From Paracoccaceae bacterium (lineage in GTDB: Bacteria > Pseudomonadota > Alphaproteobacteria > Rhodobacterales > Rhodobacteraceae), in the NCBI GenBank assembly GCA_024742835.1, contig JANSXS010000007.1:1-64000 (forward strand): a DNA stretch of 64,000 bases, written 5' to 3'. A model generated the notes under the pieces. It was not told the origin of the DNA, ran no database searches, and saw only the letters and a program-made list of their open reading frames with translations. Both the position numbers and the translations under genes were made by a program. This document shows positions 1 to 9,420 of this stretch, in pieces. Every line of letters starts with the position of its first letter. Positions within the stretch are counted from its first letter, which is position 1.

Positions 1-20
1 ATTCAAAATGTCCTTTCATG

Positions 21-620
21 TCACTGATCGCAGGAGGGTCGCACGCCATCCAGCGGTTCGAAACCGGGGCAAATGTCACCGCCCCACACATACCCTGCCA
101 GCCCTGTCGGGTCGTGGAGCTCAAACCAGGGATATCCGTCCGTCTCCTCCTCCTCTGAGCGGGACTGGAGGTAGAGCCGGGTCCCCGATGCAATGTCACC
201 CAAGACCGGCTGATCCGGGCCGGGACCCGCATGCAGGCTCCCCCCGATCGCGCGCGCCAGGGCCGGGTAGTCGCCGCGCGGGTGATCCTGTGGCAGTTCA
301 AGCCGCACACAGGGGAGGGTCGCCTCCCCATCCTGCAGGGCCGTGTCCTCACCCGCCAGGATCAGGGACAGATCGCCCGCGTGATAGCGGATCTCGCCCG
401 CGGCAGTCTCACCGATCCAGAGCATGTCATGCTCCCGCCGCGCGCCGTCATGGTCGGGGGGATAGAGAAACCGTGCCTCTGATTGATTGGGGGACATGGG
501 CCCTACCCGGATATAGGGGGGCGCCTGGTCATCGGTCATGCAGAAGAAATAGACGCGCGGGAAGGCCGCAGCGGGGCTGGCGAGCGCCATGGCAGCGGCC
601 AGCACGGCAAATCGAAACAT
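21..620 (-). CDS. Secreted protein with C-terminal SH3-like domain, function unknown
   Basis: The 199-residue product begins with a clear signal peptide (about residues 1-19, ending ASPAAA), so it is probably periplasmic. The mature part has paired cysteines (CMTDD near the N-terminus, CVRLEL mid-protein, ICPG and SCDQ at the end) that could form disulfides. Residues ~130-190 (LHAGPGPDQPVLGDIASG, then WFEL and GLAGYVWGGDIC) look like a bacterial SH3 (SH3b) fold, which in other proteins binds peptidoglycan or peptides. The central part is not recognised. It is the last of a leftward group of small secreted genes. The SH3 reading is pattern-based; the function is not assignable. Confidence 0.7.
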   Translation of the reverse strand: MFRFAVLAAAMALASPAAAFPRVYFFCMTDDQAPPYIRVGPMSPNQSEARFLYPPDHDGARREHDMLWIGETAAGEIRYHAGDLSLILAGEDTALQDGEATLPCVRLELPQDHPRGDYPALARAIGGSLHAGPGPDQPVLGDIASGTRLYLQSRSEEEETDGYPWFELHDPTGLAGYVWGGDICPGFEPLDGVRPSCDQ

Positions 621-659
621 GGGACAAATCCTTTTCCGTCATAAAACACGGAAAAATCT

Positions 660-682
660 GCGCCGGGACAGGGGCCCGGCGC
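660..682 (-). terminator. Rho-independent terminator after the 697-1437 gene
   Basis: A perfect 8-bp stem (GCGCCGGG / CCCGGCGC) with a 7-nt loop lies just past the stop codon of the leftward gene. Reading leftward it is followed by AGATTTTT, giving the U-tract expected on that strand. Confidence 0.6.
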
Positions 683-696
683 AAGGAATTTCTTCC

Positions 697-1437
697 CTAT
701 TCAGTGGCTTCGCCATCTTCATCCGCACCCTCTTCGGGCTGCGGCTCCGGCTCGGCGGAAATGCCATCCTCGGGCGCACAGGGGCCTGCGCGCAGGTCAT
801 TGATCCTGGCAAGCGCCGCATCGGCGGCCTCCGGGTCCAGGGTGATCTGCATCGGCGCGACCAGCGGGTAGATCAGTTCGCCCCGGTCGCCGCGCATCTG
901 CAGCACATGGGTGCGGGCCATGATGGGTCCGAAATTGCCAAGCACCGCATCGGCCGAGAACATGCGCTGCGCGCGGGTGCGCAGGGTGCGCGCGCCGTTG
1001 ATCGCGTCGGGGTTTTCCTGATCGCCCTGTTCGGCGGCGGCGGTGCGCATATCCGAGAAGATTCCGCCCGCTGTCTGGATCGCCTCCCACGCGGATTGCG
1101 AGGGCATCAGCATCACGCGGGTATGGCCATTCACCGTATCTTCGGCAGGCAGGATGCCGGTCAGCGGATCAAGGTCGCGCAGGTCCATGCGCAGCACCTG
1201 CACACCAACGGGACCGCCCATGGTATAGCCCTGATTGGTCATCAGCGTCTGCACGATCCGGCAGCCCTGAAGCTCCAGTTCGATGGCGGTGTATTCCCCG
1301 GTCTCCTCGTTCACGATGACGCCGGGGGACGCGGCGCGGATCGCCAGTTCCTCGGGCGTGGGCTCCTGCTGAGCGAAGGCAGGTGCAGAGGTCAGAGACA
1401 GAAGGGCAATGGACAGGTAAAAATGGGGCCGGAGCAT
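697..1437 (-). CDS. Exported protein of unknown function
   Basis: The 246-residue product has a typical signal peptide (about residues 1-22, ending SAPAFA) and is therefore predicted periplasmic. The mature region contains two cysteines (GCRIVQ and GPCAPEDG) that could pair. The last ~25 residues are very acidic (repeated Glu/Asp/Pro). No catalytic motif or known domain is evident. It lies downstream of the 65-aa gene at 1533-1730 in the same direction and ends at a hairpin terminator. Signal peptide and reading frame are directly visible; I do not recognise the family. Confidence 0.7.
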   Translation of the reverse strand: MLRPHFYLSIALLSLTSAPAFAQQEPTPEELAIRAASPGVIVNEETGEYTAIELELQGCRIVQTLMTNQGYTMGGPVGVQVLRMDLRDLDPLTGILPAEDTVNGHTRVMLMPSQSAWEAIQTAGGIFSDMRTAAAEQGDQENPDAINGARTLRTRAQRMFSADAVLGNFGPIMARTHVLQMRGDRGELIYPLVAPMQITLDPEAADAALARINDLRAGPCAPEDGISAEPEPQPEEGADEDGEATE

Positions 1438-1532
1438 AAGGGATCTCTCCTGTTAGAAAGGCGCGGCGGCACAATGGCACGCAGCGCCCGAGGGCGCCAG
1501 CACCAATGCACCGAATAAACGATAGAAATAGG

Positions 1533-1730
1533 TCAGAGACGGGTCATGCGGCTGGCCAGGCGGGTTGCCTGACGCGCGCGCTGCGTGTTGCGCTGGATGG
1601 CCTGTCGCTGATCGGGGGTCATCTGGTCGTCGTCGCGGTTGCCGAAGGCGGCATTCACCCCGGCATCGACGCCGCGATTGATCACGCGCCGCAACAGGCG
1701 GTTGAGGATCATGTTGATGATACGGTCCAT
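1533..1730 (-). CDS. Small basic protein, 65 aa, unknown
   Basis: The open frame extends further upstream, but the start is placed at the ATG at 1730 because the upstream extension is low-complexity sequence overlapping scpB. The 65-residue product (MDRIINMILNRLLRRVINRG...) is highly basic with an amphipathic N-terminus followed by a Gln/Arg/Thr-rich C-terminus. It could associate with membrane or nucleic acid, but that is only an impression. It follows scpB by 73 nt in the same direction. No family recognised. Confidence 0.5.
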   Translation of the reverse strand: MDRIINMILNRLLRRVINRGVDAGVNAAFGNRDDDQMTPDQRQAIQRNTQRARQATRLASRMTRL

Positions 1731-1803
1731 GGGTCTGCCTCGAATCTGGTTGTTTTGTCCAGCTTGGCACGATTCCGTGGCAGAATTGGGGCAATCCGGA
1801 CGT

Positions 1804-2496
1804 TCACGGTCCGAACATGTCCTCCTGCCCCGGTCCTGGGTCCAGCGCATCGTCTTCGCCGTCATCATCGGGGCCGGGGAACATGCCGGGCGGCGGGCGG
1901 TTGTCCAGAAGGCCCGCTTCGCGCAGCTCCTTCAGCCCCGGCAGATCACGGGTGGTTTCCAACCCGAAATGATCGAGGAACTGGGGCGTCACCACATAGG
2001 TCACGGGCCGGCCCGGCGTCATCTTGCGGCGGCCGAAGCGGATCCATTCCATCTCGATCAACTGGTCGATGGTGCCCCGGCTGACGGACACGCCCCGGAT
2101 CTCTTCGATCTCGGCGCGGGTGCAGGGCTGGTGATAGGCGATGATGGCCAGCGTTTCGATGGCCGCCCGGCGGAGCTTGCGGGTTTCCACCGTCTCGCGA
2201 TTCATCAGAAACGAGAGGTCGGGCGCGGTGCGAATGGCCCAGGCATCGCCCACGCGGGCCACGTTGACCCCCCTGCCCTGATAGCGGCGGCGCAGCAGAA
2301 CCATGGCCTCTGCCGCGTCGCAGCCATGGGGCATGCGGTCCTGCATGGCGCGGGTGGTCAGCGGTTCGGCGGAGGCAAACAGCATCGCCTCGACCATGCG
2401 TTCCTGTTCCGCGAGCGGCGGCGCCTGGAAGAGGCTTTCTTCCTGGTCCTCTTCAATCGGGATGTCCCGCTCGATATCCGGGTCCTCAGCGGTCAT
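1804..2496 (-). CDS. scpB: Segregation and condensation protein B
   Basis: ScpB is the dimeric winged-helix subunit of the SMC-ScpAB condensin that compacts and segregates the chromosome. The 230-aa product has an acidic N-terminal tail, then two winged-helix domains (about residues 30-200) with the hallmark stretches AIETLAIIAYHQPCTRAEIE and GTIDQLIEMEWIRFGRRKM followed by GRPVTYVVTPQFLDHFGL. The C-terminal ~30 residues are Pro/Asp-rich, as in alphaproteobacterial ScpB. It overlaps scpA by 11 nt, which indicates translational coupling and a fixed subunit ratio. Confidence 0.95.
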   Translation of the reverse strand: MTAEDPDIERDIPIEEDQEESLFQAPPLAEQERMVEAMLFASAEPLTTRAMQDRMPHGCDAAEAMVLLRRRYQGRGVNVARVGDAWAIRTAPDLSFLMNRETVETRKLRRAAIETLAIIAYHQPCTRAEIEEIRGVSVSRGTIDQLIEMEWIRFGRRKMTPGRPVTYVVTPQFLDHFGLETTRDLPGLKELREAGLLDNRPPPGMFPGPDDDGEDDALDPGPGQEDMFGP

Positions 2497-3289
2497 CGGG
2501 GCCTCTTGCTTTCAGGTGGATCGGCGCGAATGTCTCGGTCTGGCGCAGGGTCGCCTTGCCTGCCTTCACCAGTTCCAGCGAGGCGGCGAAGGTGGAGGCG
2601 GTGGCAGAGCGGCGTTTCATCGGGTCGCGCCGCCAGCCATCGGGAATGAAGGTCGAGATATCGACCCAGTCACCGGAAAAGCCGATCATGCCCCGCATCC
2701 GGTCCAGTGCCGCTTCCATGGTGAAGATGGACTCGCGGTCCAGCACGAAGGGGCGGAAATCATCGCGGGTGCGGGTGCGGGCATAGGCCTGCATCAGGTC
2801 CCGCAGCGAGGCGGTGAAGGTCGTCTTGCGGGCGGTTTCCACCCGCTCGGGCAGGCCGCGCACGAAGCGGTCCTTGCCAAGCTGATCGCGCGCCATGATC
2901 CGCGCGGCCCGGTCGCGCATGGCTTGCAGACGTTCCAGCTGGAAGGCCAGATGCGCGGCCAGTTCCTCGCCGGTCGGGCCCTCCTCGGTGGGGTCGGGCG
3001 GCAGCAGCAGGCGGGACTTGAGGAAAGCCAGCCAGGCCGCCATCACGAGGTAATCGGCCGCCAGTTCAATGCGCAAGGACCGGGCCTTCTCGACGAAGGC
3101 CAGATATTGCTCGGCTAGTTTCAGGACCGAGATCTTGCGCAGATCCACCTTTTGCGTGCGGCTCAGCGTCAAGAGCACGTCGAGCGGGCCTTCGAAGCCG
3201 TCCACATCGACGATCAGAGCCTCCGCCGCGCGCCGTTCGGCGACGGTTTCCCAAAGGTCCTCTGGCTGGCGATCTGTGCTGTCTGACAT
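2486..3289 (-). CDS. scpA: Segregation and condensation protein A
   Basis: ScpA is the kleisin that bridges the SMC heads and binds ScpB. The 267-aa product shows the N-terminal kleisin signature FEGPLDVLLTLSRTQKVDLR followed by helices ADYLVMAAWLAFLKSRLLLP (about residues 80-100), and a C-terminal winged-helix segment. Upstream, 129 nt separate it from nagZ; downstream it overlaps scpB. The order nagZ-scpA-scpB after argS is common in Rhodobacterales. Length and motifs are normal. Confidence 0.95.
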   Translation of the reverse strand: MSDSTDRQPEDLWETVAERRAAEALIVDVDGFEGPLDVLLTLSRTQKVDLRKISVLKLAEQYLAFVEKARSLRIELAADYLVMAAWLAFLKSRLLLPPDPTEEGPTGEELAAHLAFQLERLQAMRDRAARIMARDQLGKDRFVRGLPERVETARKTTFTASLRDLMQAYARTRTRDDFRPFVLDRESIFTMEAALDRMRGMIGFSGDWVDISTFIPDGWRRDPMKRRSATASTFAASLELVKAGKATLRQTETFAPIHLKARGPDDR

Positions 3290-3367
3290 CGGGGCGGGTC
3301 CATGGTGAAGGGGGACAAGGTCCGGTCCTGGCAGGGGAATGTCAAGATCAGCGGTCGCGCGGGGGGA

Positions 3368-3385
3368 CGCGATTTCGAAATCGCG
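3368..3385. repeat. 18-bp perfect palindrome between nagZ and scpA
   Basis: CGCGATTTCGAAATCGCG is perfectly self-complementary and sits in the 129-nt spacer upstream of scpA. A TTTT follows on the plus strand only, so it is not a convincing terminator for the leftward genes. It could be a regulator-binding or mRNA-processing site. Confidence 0.35.
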
Positions 3386-3418
3386 TTTTCGGGCAGCGCG
3401 CGCGGCGATCCTGAATGT

Positions 3419-4420
3419 CTATTTCAGCAGCGCTTCAAGCTCCGACAGGGCCTCCCGCTCGGAAATCGAAATGGCGCGCCTGCGGCTGCCAAGGGCGCGG
3501 GAAAGCCGCTTCGAAGCGGCTTCGTCCAGCCCCCCGGCAGCGGTGACGACGGCTTCCATCTCGTCCGGCTTGCCGTTGCAATGCAAAACCACATCGCAGC
3601 CCGCCGCCCTTGCCCGCGCTGCCCGCTCCGTCAAACTGCCCGGCAGCGCATTCATCGACAGGTCGTCGGTCATCAGCAGCCCGTCAAATCCGATCTCCTC
3701 GCGGATCAGCCGGATCATGGCGGGGCTGAGCGTTGCGGGGGCATCGGGGTCGATCCGTTCAAAGACCAGATGCGCACTCATCCCCCAATGCAGATCGCTC
3801 AACGCCCGGAAGCTGGCGAAATCCGTCTGATCGAGCTCATCGCGCGACGCTGTCACATGCGGCAACGCGTGGTGGCTGTCGAGCGTCCCCAACCCGTGGC
3901 CCGGCAAATGCTTCATCACCGGGAACACCCCGGCATCCGACAGCCCGTCAGCCACAGCGCGGGAGATCTCCACAACTGTTTCAACATCTTCCCCGTAGCA
4001 ACGGTTGCGCAGGAACGGGTGAGTGTCGGGCCGGGCAATATCGGCACAAGGCGCGCAATTGCCGTCGATGCCGATCGCCAGCTGCTCCCGCCCGATAAGG
4101 TAGCTGCGCAGATACATCGACCGCGCGGCCCCTTCAGGCCCCGCCTTTGCCACCTGATCAAAGGGCGGCAGCCATTCGCGCCAATGGGGTGCTCGCAGGC
4201 GTTGGACCCGCCCGCCTTCCTGATCCACGAAGATGGGGGCCTGCCAGCCCACGGCGTCCCGCAGATCACCGGTCAGCCGCCGCACCTGATCCGGCGTTTC
4301 CACGTTACGGGCAAAGAGGATGAACCCCACGGGAGCCACATCCGCGAAGAACGCCGCCTCGACGCGCGACAGGCGCGGGCCGAGGCACCCGAGGATCGTG
4401 GCGCTTTTGGCGGCGTGCAC
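3419..4420 (-). CDS. nagZ: Beta-N-acetylhexosaminidase (GH3), cytoplasmic peptidoglycan recycling
   Basis: NagZ removes GlcNAc from GlcNAc-anhydroMurNAc peptides during cell-wall recycling in the cytoplasm. The 333-aa protein has the GH3 TIM barrel with the conserved MKHLPGHG loop (about residue 167) carrying the His of the catalytic Asp-His dyad, and LLMTDDLSMNAL (about residue 245) with the Asp nucleophile. There is no signal peptide. It starts 6 nt after the SPOR-protein stop, so the two cell-wall genes are co-transcribed. Length is typical. Confidence 0.93.
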   Translation of the reverse strand: MHAAKSATILGCLGPRLSRVEAAFFADVAPVGFILFARNVETPDQVRRLTGDLRDAVGWQAPIFVDQEGGRVQRLRAPHWREWLPPFDQVAKAGPEGAARSMYLRSYLIGREQLAIGIDGNCAPCADIARPDTHPFLRNRCYGEDVETVVEISRAVADGLSDAGVFPVMKHLPGHGLGTLDSHHALPHVTASRDELDQTDFASFRALSDLHWGMSAHLVFERIDPDAPATLSPAMIRLIREEIGFDGLLMTDDLSMNALPGSLTERAARARAAGCDVVLHCNGKPDEMEAVVTAAGGLDEAASKRLSRALGSRRRAISISEREALSELEALLK

Positions 4421-4426
4421 TGGTGA

Positions 4427-5395
4427 TCAACGCACGGTGACGGGGATACAGGGCGCCCCCTGGGCATTCAGCGCCGTGCAGAAGCGGCGGGCATCCGACA
4501 GGTCGTCGAACCCATGCGCCCGCAGACGGAAGAAGGCCCGCCCGCCCGACACGGCCCGCTGCACCACGCGGTCCTTGTCGCGGAAGAAATCCGGGTAGAG
4601 CCGCGCCAGCCGCACCCATTCCTCGCGCGCGGTCTCGGCATCGTCAAAGGCCCCGAGCTGCACCAGCCGGGTGCCCGTCGCCAGCCCTTCCGGGTCAAGC
4701 TCGGTCACCGATGCGGCTGCCGGTTGCGCGGCGGCCGGGGCGGCCGGGCTCAGCGACGCCACCAGCACGACCTCTTCCGGGCGGCTGAGCGGGCGCAGGG
4801 ACCGGCTGACGCCGGGAATGGTGGCCGGGATCACGTCGATCAGCGGGCGCGGAGTCGCGGCAAGCGCTTCGGCCACGGCAGCGTCCACCGGGTTGCCCGC
4901 GGCAACGGCTTCGGCTTCGGCGGCCGGTTCCAGCGGTTCCAGCGGCGTGGCCTCTTCCAGCAGTCGGTCGATCAGGGCCAGCGTTTCCTCGCCCGCGGCG
5001 TCCGCAGGCGCGGTGCTGTCCGCCGGAAGGCTGGCAGAGCTCAGATCGATCTCTTCGATATCCAGCGGCGCCGGCGCCAGTACGATCCGGTCAGCGGCCG
5101 GCGCGGCCTCTGCCCCTTCGGTGATACGGTTCACCGCCAGCCCCTGATGGTCCGCCACGGTGCCACCCGGGTTCTCCGGTGCCACTCGCATCGGCCCTTC
5201 CAGCGCCTGGATCACCGGCACGCCGGAGACGTCGCGCACGGTCAGTTGCCAGGCCCAGATCGCTAGCCCGACGATCAGCGCGACCGACATCAGGGCGCCG
5301 ATCCAGTTCACGATGATGGACATGCCCGATGCGGCGGTTGCGCCCTCGGTGTCATACCGGGACGCGGGTTCGTCATAATACTCAATATCTGCCAT
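4427..5395 (-). CDS. SPOR-domain membrane protein
   Basis: The 322-aa protein has a short cytoplasmic N-terminus, one membrane segment (about residues 25-48, IGALMSVALIVGLAIWAWQL), a long Ala/Pro/Glu-rich periplasmic linker (about 90-230) and a C-terminal SPOR-like domain (about 240-320: TRLVQLGAFDDAETAREEW ... FFRLRAHGFDDLSDARRFC). SPOR domains bind denuded septal glycan and localise proteins to the division site. It sits between argS and nagZ; the latter is essentially contiguous. A role in cell-wall turnover at the septum is inferred. Confidence 0.85.
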   Translation of the reverse strand: MADIEYYDEPASRYDTEGATAASGMSIIVNWIGALMSVALIVGLAIWAWQLTVRDVSGVPVIQALEGPMRVAPENPGGTVADHQGLAVNRITEGAEAAPAADRIVLAPAPLDIEEIDLSSASLPADSTAPADAAGEETLALIDRLLEEATPLEPLEPAAEAEAVAAGNPVDAAVAEALAATPRPLIDVIPATIPGVSRSLRPLSRPEEVVLVASLSPAAPAAAQPAAASVTELDPEGLATGTRLVQLGAFDDAETAREEWVRLARLYPDFFRDKDRVVQRAVSGGRAFFRLRAHGFDDLSDARRFCTALNAQGAPCIPVTVR

Positions 5396-5519
5396 GCCTG
5401 CCCTCGCTTCCCGGCATGGGCAGTCCGCAAATGGCGCGGCATACCGGGTATTTCATAGCCTGCTCGATCCCCGGTCATCGCTTTTTTGAAGTGACGCCCC
5501 GTTATGTTCGGGGCTGCCC

Positions 5520-7250
5520 TCAGCGCATTTCTTCGACCGGTGTCACGCCATAGATACCAATACCGTTGGAAATAACAACCTGAACGGCACCAATGAGGGC
5601 AAGTTTTGCTTTCGATGCAACAGGGTCGTCTTCCTGCAGGAAACGCAGGGCCGGTTCGGCATTGCCCTTGTTCCACAGCCCGTGGAATTCGCTGGCCAGA
5701 TCATAGAGGTAGAAGGCCACCCGGTGCGGCTCGTGGCTGGTGGCGGCGATCTCGACCAGGCGCGGCCATTCCGCCAGCTTCGCGGCCAGCGCAAACTCCG
5801 CCGGATGGGCGATGGCAGACAGGTCGGACGCATCCGCCGCGATCCCCGCCTCAGCCGCCTTGCGCTGCACCGAACAGATCCGGGCATGGGCGTATTGCAC
5901 GTAGAAGACCGGGTTGTCCTTGGATTGCTCGCGCACTTTATCCAGGTCGAAATCCAGGGGTGCATCGTTCTTGCGTGTCAGCATGACGAAGCGCGTCACA
6001 TCCGCGCCCACAAGGTCCACCACATCGCGCAAAGTCACGAAAGTGCCCGCCCGCTTCGACATCTTGAAGGGCTGACCGTTCTGGTAGAGCTTCACCAGCT
6101 GCGTCAGCTTGATATCCAGCGGCACGCGGCCGTCGGTCAGCGCGCTGACAGCCGCCTTCATGCGTTTGACATACCCGCCATGATCCGCGCCGAACACGTC
6201 GATCAGCAGGTCATAGCCGCGGCTGACCTTGTCGTAATGATAGGCGATATCGGGGGCGAAATAGGTCCAGCCACCATCAGATTTCTTGACCGGGCGATCC
6301 ACATCGTCGCCGTGATCGGTGGAGCGGAACAACGTCTGCTCGCGCGGCTCCCAATCCTCGGGCGTCTTGCCCTTTGGCGGCTCCAGCACGCCTTCGTAGA
6401 TCAGGCCCTTTTCGTCGAGAGAGGCCAAAGCCTTTTCGATAAGTCCGGTGCCGTAAAGCGATTTCTCGCTGAAGAAGATATCCATCTCGACGCCCAGAGA
6501 TTTCAGATCCTCGCGGATCAGGCCCATCATCGCCTGGGTGGCGAAATCGCGCACCTCGGTCAGCCAGACGGATTCAGGCTGGTCCAAATAGGCATCGCCT
6601 ACCTTGGTCTTGAGCGCCACGCCCACCGCGATAAGGTAATCGCCCGGATAGGTGCCATCCTCGAACGCCACCGCCTGACCATGCGCTTCGAGATAACGAA
6701 GGTAGACCGACCGCGCGAGCACATCGACCTGAGCACCACCGTCGTTGATGTAATATTCCCGCGTCACCTTATAGCCCGCGAAATCCAGCAGGCTGGCCAG
6801 CGCATCGCCAAAGACCGCGCCGCGCGTATGGCCCACATGCAAGGGGCCGGTGGGGTTGGCCGACACGTATTCCACGTTGACCTTGCGGCCCTGCCCCATG
6901 TCAGAGCGGCCAAAATCATTGCCCTGCATCAGCGCCGCGCGGGTCACGTCCTGCCAGACATGTGCCGCCAGCCGCAGGTTGATAAAGCCCGGCCCGGCGA
7001 CCTCGGCGCTGTCAATCATCGCGCCCCCGGCCAGACGCCCCGCCAGCGCCCCGGCAATGTCACGCGGCTTTGCGCCCGCGGGCTTGGCCAGCACCATCGC
7101 GGCATTCGTGGCCATGTCGCCATGCAATGGATCGCGCGGCGGCTCTACCGTGACGTTGCCCATGTCGAGGCCGGCGGGCAATTCGCCCGCCTCCTGCATC
7201 GCCGTCAGCGCCTCAAGCACCTGTCCGCGGATCTCGGTGAACACATTCAT
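5520..7250 (-). CDS. argS: Arginyl-tRNA synthetase
   Basis: ArgRS charges tRNA-Arg with arginine. The 576-aa class I enzyme has the N-terminal Add-1 domain, the HIGH motif as HVGH in [20 protein letters not shown] (about residue 127-146), the KMSKS motif as FKMSKRAG (about 394), and a C-terminal DALR anticodon-binding domain ending [10 protein letters not shown]. Start and length are normal. It is followed by a SPOR protein, nagZ and scpAB, and preceded 51 nt upstream by an SDR-like gene. Its size, intact motifs and family similarity make the long antisense frames here irrelevant. Confidence 0.97.
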   Translation of the reverse strand: MNVFTEIRGQVLEALTAMQEAGELPAGLDMGNVTVEPPRDPLHGDMATNAAMVLAKPAGAKPRDIAGALAGRLAGGAMIDSAEVAGPGFINLRLAAHVWQDVTRAALMQGNDFGRSDMGQGRKVNVEYVSANPTGPLHVGHTRGAVFGDALASLLDFAGYKVTREYYINDGGAQVDVLARSVYLRYLEAHGQAVAFEDGTYPGDYLIAVGVALKTKVGDAYLDQPESVWLTEVRDFATQAMMGLIREDLKSLGVEMDIFFSEKSLYGTGLIEKALASLDEKGLIYEGVLEPPKGKTPEDWEPREQTLFRSTDHGDDVDRPVKKSDGGWTYFAPDIAYHYDKVSRGYDLLIDVFGADHGGYVKRMKAAVSALTDGRVPLDIKLTQLVKLYQNGQPFKMSKRAGTFVTLRDVVDLVGADVTRFVMLTRKNDAPLDFDLDKVREQSKDNPVFYVQYAHARICSVQRKAAEAGIAADASDLSAIAHPAEFALAAKLAEWPRLVEIAATSHEPHRVAFYLYDLASEFHGLWNKGNAEPALRFLQEDDPVASKAKLALIGAVQVVISNGIGIYGVTPVEEMR

Positions 7251-7301
7251 CGGTCTGTCCTTGCTGTTCTGCGCGCCGGTTTACCACCGCAGCGGCGCGC
7301 G

Positions 7302-7931
7302 TCAATCGGATCGCGGCAACACGGTCATCAGCGTGCCGCCAATGCGCGCCGCCCCCGGCGCATTCAGCCCCGCCAGCGTCATCTGTAGTGCCGCCGCATC
7401 GACCCTGTCTTCCGCGCATTGCACCTGCACCCCGTTGATCGGCACGGATGCGCCAAGCTGCGCCTGCAAACGCGCCGCAAACGCGCCCATGGCGTCCGAC
7501 AGGCTGGCCGTTACCGGATCCCCGGACCCGCCATGACAAAGGTAAACCGCCTGTCCGCCCCCCGAACGCAGCGCCGGGGCGAGCGCCGAGGTCAGCTGCG
7601 CGCAGGCCGGCAGCGCCATCGCCGGATGCCCCGGAAAGCGTAGCATCTGGCACAGGATCAGAAAGGTCAGCGGCGTATCGGCCCAGATATCGGTAAAATG
7701 TCCGATATGCTCTGGCTTCATCAGATTCAGGCGGAGCGGCTCTATCCGGTCAGGCGCGGCCCGCGTCAGCGTCATCAACAGCGTTTCGTCATGATCGACG
7801 CAGATCACCTTTGCCCCGGCGCGGGCAAAGGCAAGACCCAGGCCATGGCCAAGCTGCGCCCCCGCGCAGGCAATCAAAACAGTCTTTTCCAAAGCAGACC
7901 CATCCGACAATGTCACACCCGACCCCACCAC
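7302..7931 (-). CDS. SDR-like Rossmann-fold protein, probably non-catalytic
   Basis: The 209-aa product starts with a Rossmann nucleotide-binding region (TVLIACAGAQLGHGLGLAFA, with a degenerate glycine pattern) followed by a beta strand ending in acidic CVDHDE, typical of NAD-type short-chain dehydrogenases. I see no clear Ser-Tyr-xxx-Lys catalytic set, so it may be a degenerate SDR. The start is uncertain: GTG at 7931 gives the frame used here, and GTG at 7916 has a better G-rich ribosome site. It is 51 nt upstream of argS and probably co-transcribed. Substrate unknown. Confidence 0.6.
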   Translation of the reverse strand: MVGSGVTLSDGSALEKTVLIACAGAQLGHGLGLAFARAGAKVICVDHDETLLMTLTRAAPDRIEPLRLNLMKPEHIGHFTDIWADTPLTFLILCQMLRFPGHPAMALPACAQLTSALAPALRSGGGQAVYLCHGGSGDPVTASLSDAMGAFAARLQAQLGASVPINGVQVQCAEDRVDAAALQMTLAGLNAPGAARIGGTLMTVLPRSD

Positions 7932-7955
7932 TTTACGAAACTGAAAACCCCAGCC

Positions 7956-8072
7956 TTAAAGCGTTTCGTGAAAACCCTGAATCACGGATTTTCAAGAAAC
8001 GCAGTACTCCGTTTAGTCGTTGCACGCGTTCCGCCTTTCGCTGATGTCCAAGTTTACGACGGAACGCTTTAT
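7956..8072. repeat. Palindromic AAAGCGTTT repeat element, copy A (~117 bp)
   Basis: This intergenic element begins TTAAAGCGTTTCGTGAAAAC and ends ACGGAACGCTTTAT, so its ends are inverted repeats. It aligns over its whole length with the element at 51485-51600, including the internal TTGCACGCGTT block. It lies just upstream of the SDR-like gene. Confidence 0.7.
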
Positions 8073-8227
8073 CGTGTTGCGCGTAACGAAAACCTTTACC
8101 AACAGATTTTTCCTACAACGCCGCACATCCAAAAATCACGCGAGCGTCACCCTTATGCCGGTCTTTCTGGCGCAGACAGAGCAGGGTGTTTCTCGCGGCC
8201 CGACGGACGGCACGCGCCCGCCCCTGG

Positions 8228-9397
8228 CTACACCCCTTCGCGCGCCGCGCTTTCGCCCTGCCCGCCCAGCAATCTGGCATGGCTTTCCAGCGCAAAACGA
8301 TCGGTCATCCCGGCGATGTAATCGGCCACCAGCCGCGCCAGATCGGTGTCCGTGGTGGCGCGCGACACGTCGGCTTGCCATCGTTGCGGCAGATGATCCG
8401 GGTTGGCCATGTAGAAGGGAAAAAGCGCGTCGACGACCCGCGTGACACGTTCGCGCATCCGCATGACCTTGGGCGCGCGGTACATGTGCTTGAAAAGAAA
8501 AGCGCGTATCACGTGCACGTCGCGCACCATGCCGCTTGAGAACGCGATCACGGGGTGCCCGAGGGCGCGCACGGCCTCGACGCTGTCGGGTGCGACCTCC
8601 TCCAGCGTCGCGCGGGAGGTTTCGATGATATCCCCCACCATCTCGCCAAAGACGCGGCGCAGCGCCTCGTGTCGGCGGCGATAAGGGTCAAGGCCAGGAT
8701 ACAGCCTGTCGACCTCGGCATAACAGGCACCGACCACGGGCAGATCACGGATATCGGCCTCGGAAAACAGGCCCGCGCGCAACCCGTCATGCAGATCGTG
8801 GTTGTTATAGGCCACGTCATCGGCAAGCGCCGCGACCTGCGCCTCGGCGCTGGCATAGCTGTGCAATTCCAGATCGTGCCGCGCGTTGTAGCTGTGTAGC
8901 GCATAGGGCAGCGCGCCGGTGACGGGGCCGTTATGCTTGGCGATGCCCTCGAGCGTGTCCCATGTCAGGTTGAGCCCGTCGAATTCGGCGTAATGCCGTT
9001 CAAGCGAGGTCACGATGCGGATCGTCTGCGCGTTGTGATCGAACCCGCCATAGGGGGCCATCAGCCGATCCAGCGCATCCTCGCCGGTATGCCCAAAGGG
9101 CGTGTGGCCCAGATCATGGGCCAGTGCGACGGCCTCGGTCAGTTCTTCGTTCAGGCCGAGCGCGCCCGCGATGGTCCGCGCCACCTGCGCCACCTCGATG
9201 GAATGGGTCAGGCGGGTGCGAAAATAATCGCCTTCGTGTTCCACGAAAACCTGCGTCTTGTGCTTAAGCCGGCGAAAGGCGCTGGAATGGATGATCCGGT
9301 CGCGATCGCGCTGGTAGCAAGAGCGAAACGCGCTTTCTTCTTCGGCCACAAAGCGGGCGCGCGCCTGTCGCGGATCTGAGGCATAGTGCCTGTGCAT
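8228..9397 (-). CDS. dgt: Deoxyguanosinetriphosphate triphosphohydrolase-like protein
   Basis: Family members hydrolyse dNTPs to nucleoside plus tripolyphosphate and influence dNTP pools. The 389-aa product carries the HD phosphohydrolase signature: THSIEVAQVARTIAGALGL and ALAHDLGHTPFGHTGEDALD supply metal-binding His and His-Asp, preceded by SSAFRRLKHKTQVF. The start is placed at ATG 9397 (MHRHYASDPRQ), because the longer frame would run into the start of the divergent erpA. It is the short alphaproteobacterial type-2 form (E. coli Dgt is ~505 aa). Adjacent divergent erpA is a common arrangement. Confidence 0.92.
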   Translation of the reverse strand: MHRHYASDPRQARARFVAEEESAFRSCYQRDRDRIIHSSAFRRLKHKTQVFVEHEGDYFRTRLTHSIEVAQVARTIAGALGLNEELTEAVALAHDLGHTPFGHTGEDALDRLMAPYGGFDHNAQTIRIVTSLERHYAEFDGLNLTWDTLEGIAKHNGPVTGALPYALHSYNARHDLELHSYASAEAQVAALADDVAYNNHDLHDGLRAGLFSEADIRDLPVVGACYAEVDRLYPGLDPYRRRHEALRRVFGEMVGDIIETSRATLEEVAPDSVEAVRALGHPVIAFSSGMVRDVHVIRAFLFKHMYRAPKVMRMRERVTRVVDALFPFYMANPDHLPQRWQADVSRATTDTDLARLVADYIAGMTDRFALESHARLLGGQGESAAREGV

Positions 9398-9420
9398 CAC
9401 GATTTCCGGTCTGCCTTGCC

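Noticed and set aside
5478-5519. GCCCC..GGGGC hairpin after argS as a terminator
   Set aside because: No T-tract on the minus strand, and downstream genes appear co-transcribed.
5682-7388. Plus-strand frame of 568 codons opposite argS
   Set aside because: Shadow of a high-GC gene; composition is Arg/His/Gln-rich without motifs, while argS on the other strand is complete.
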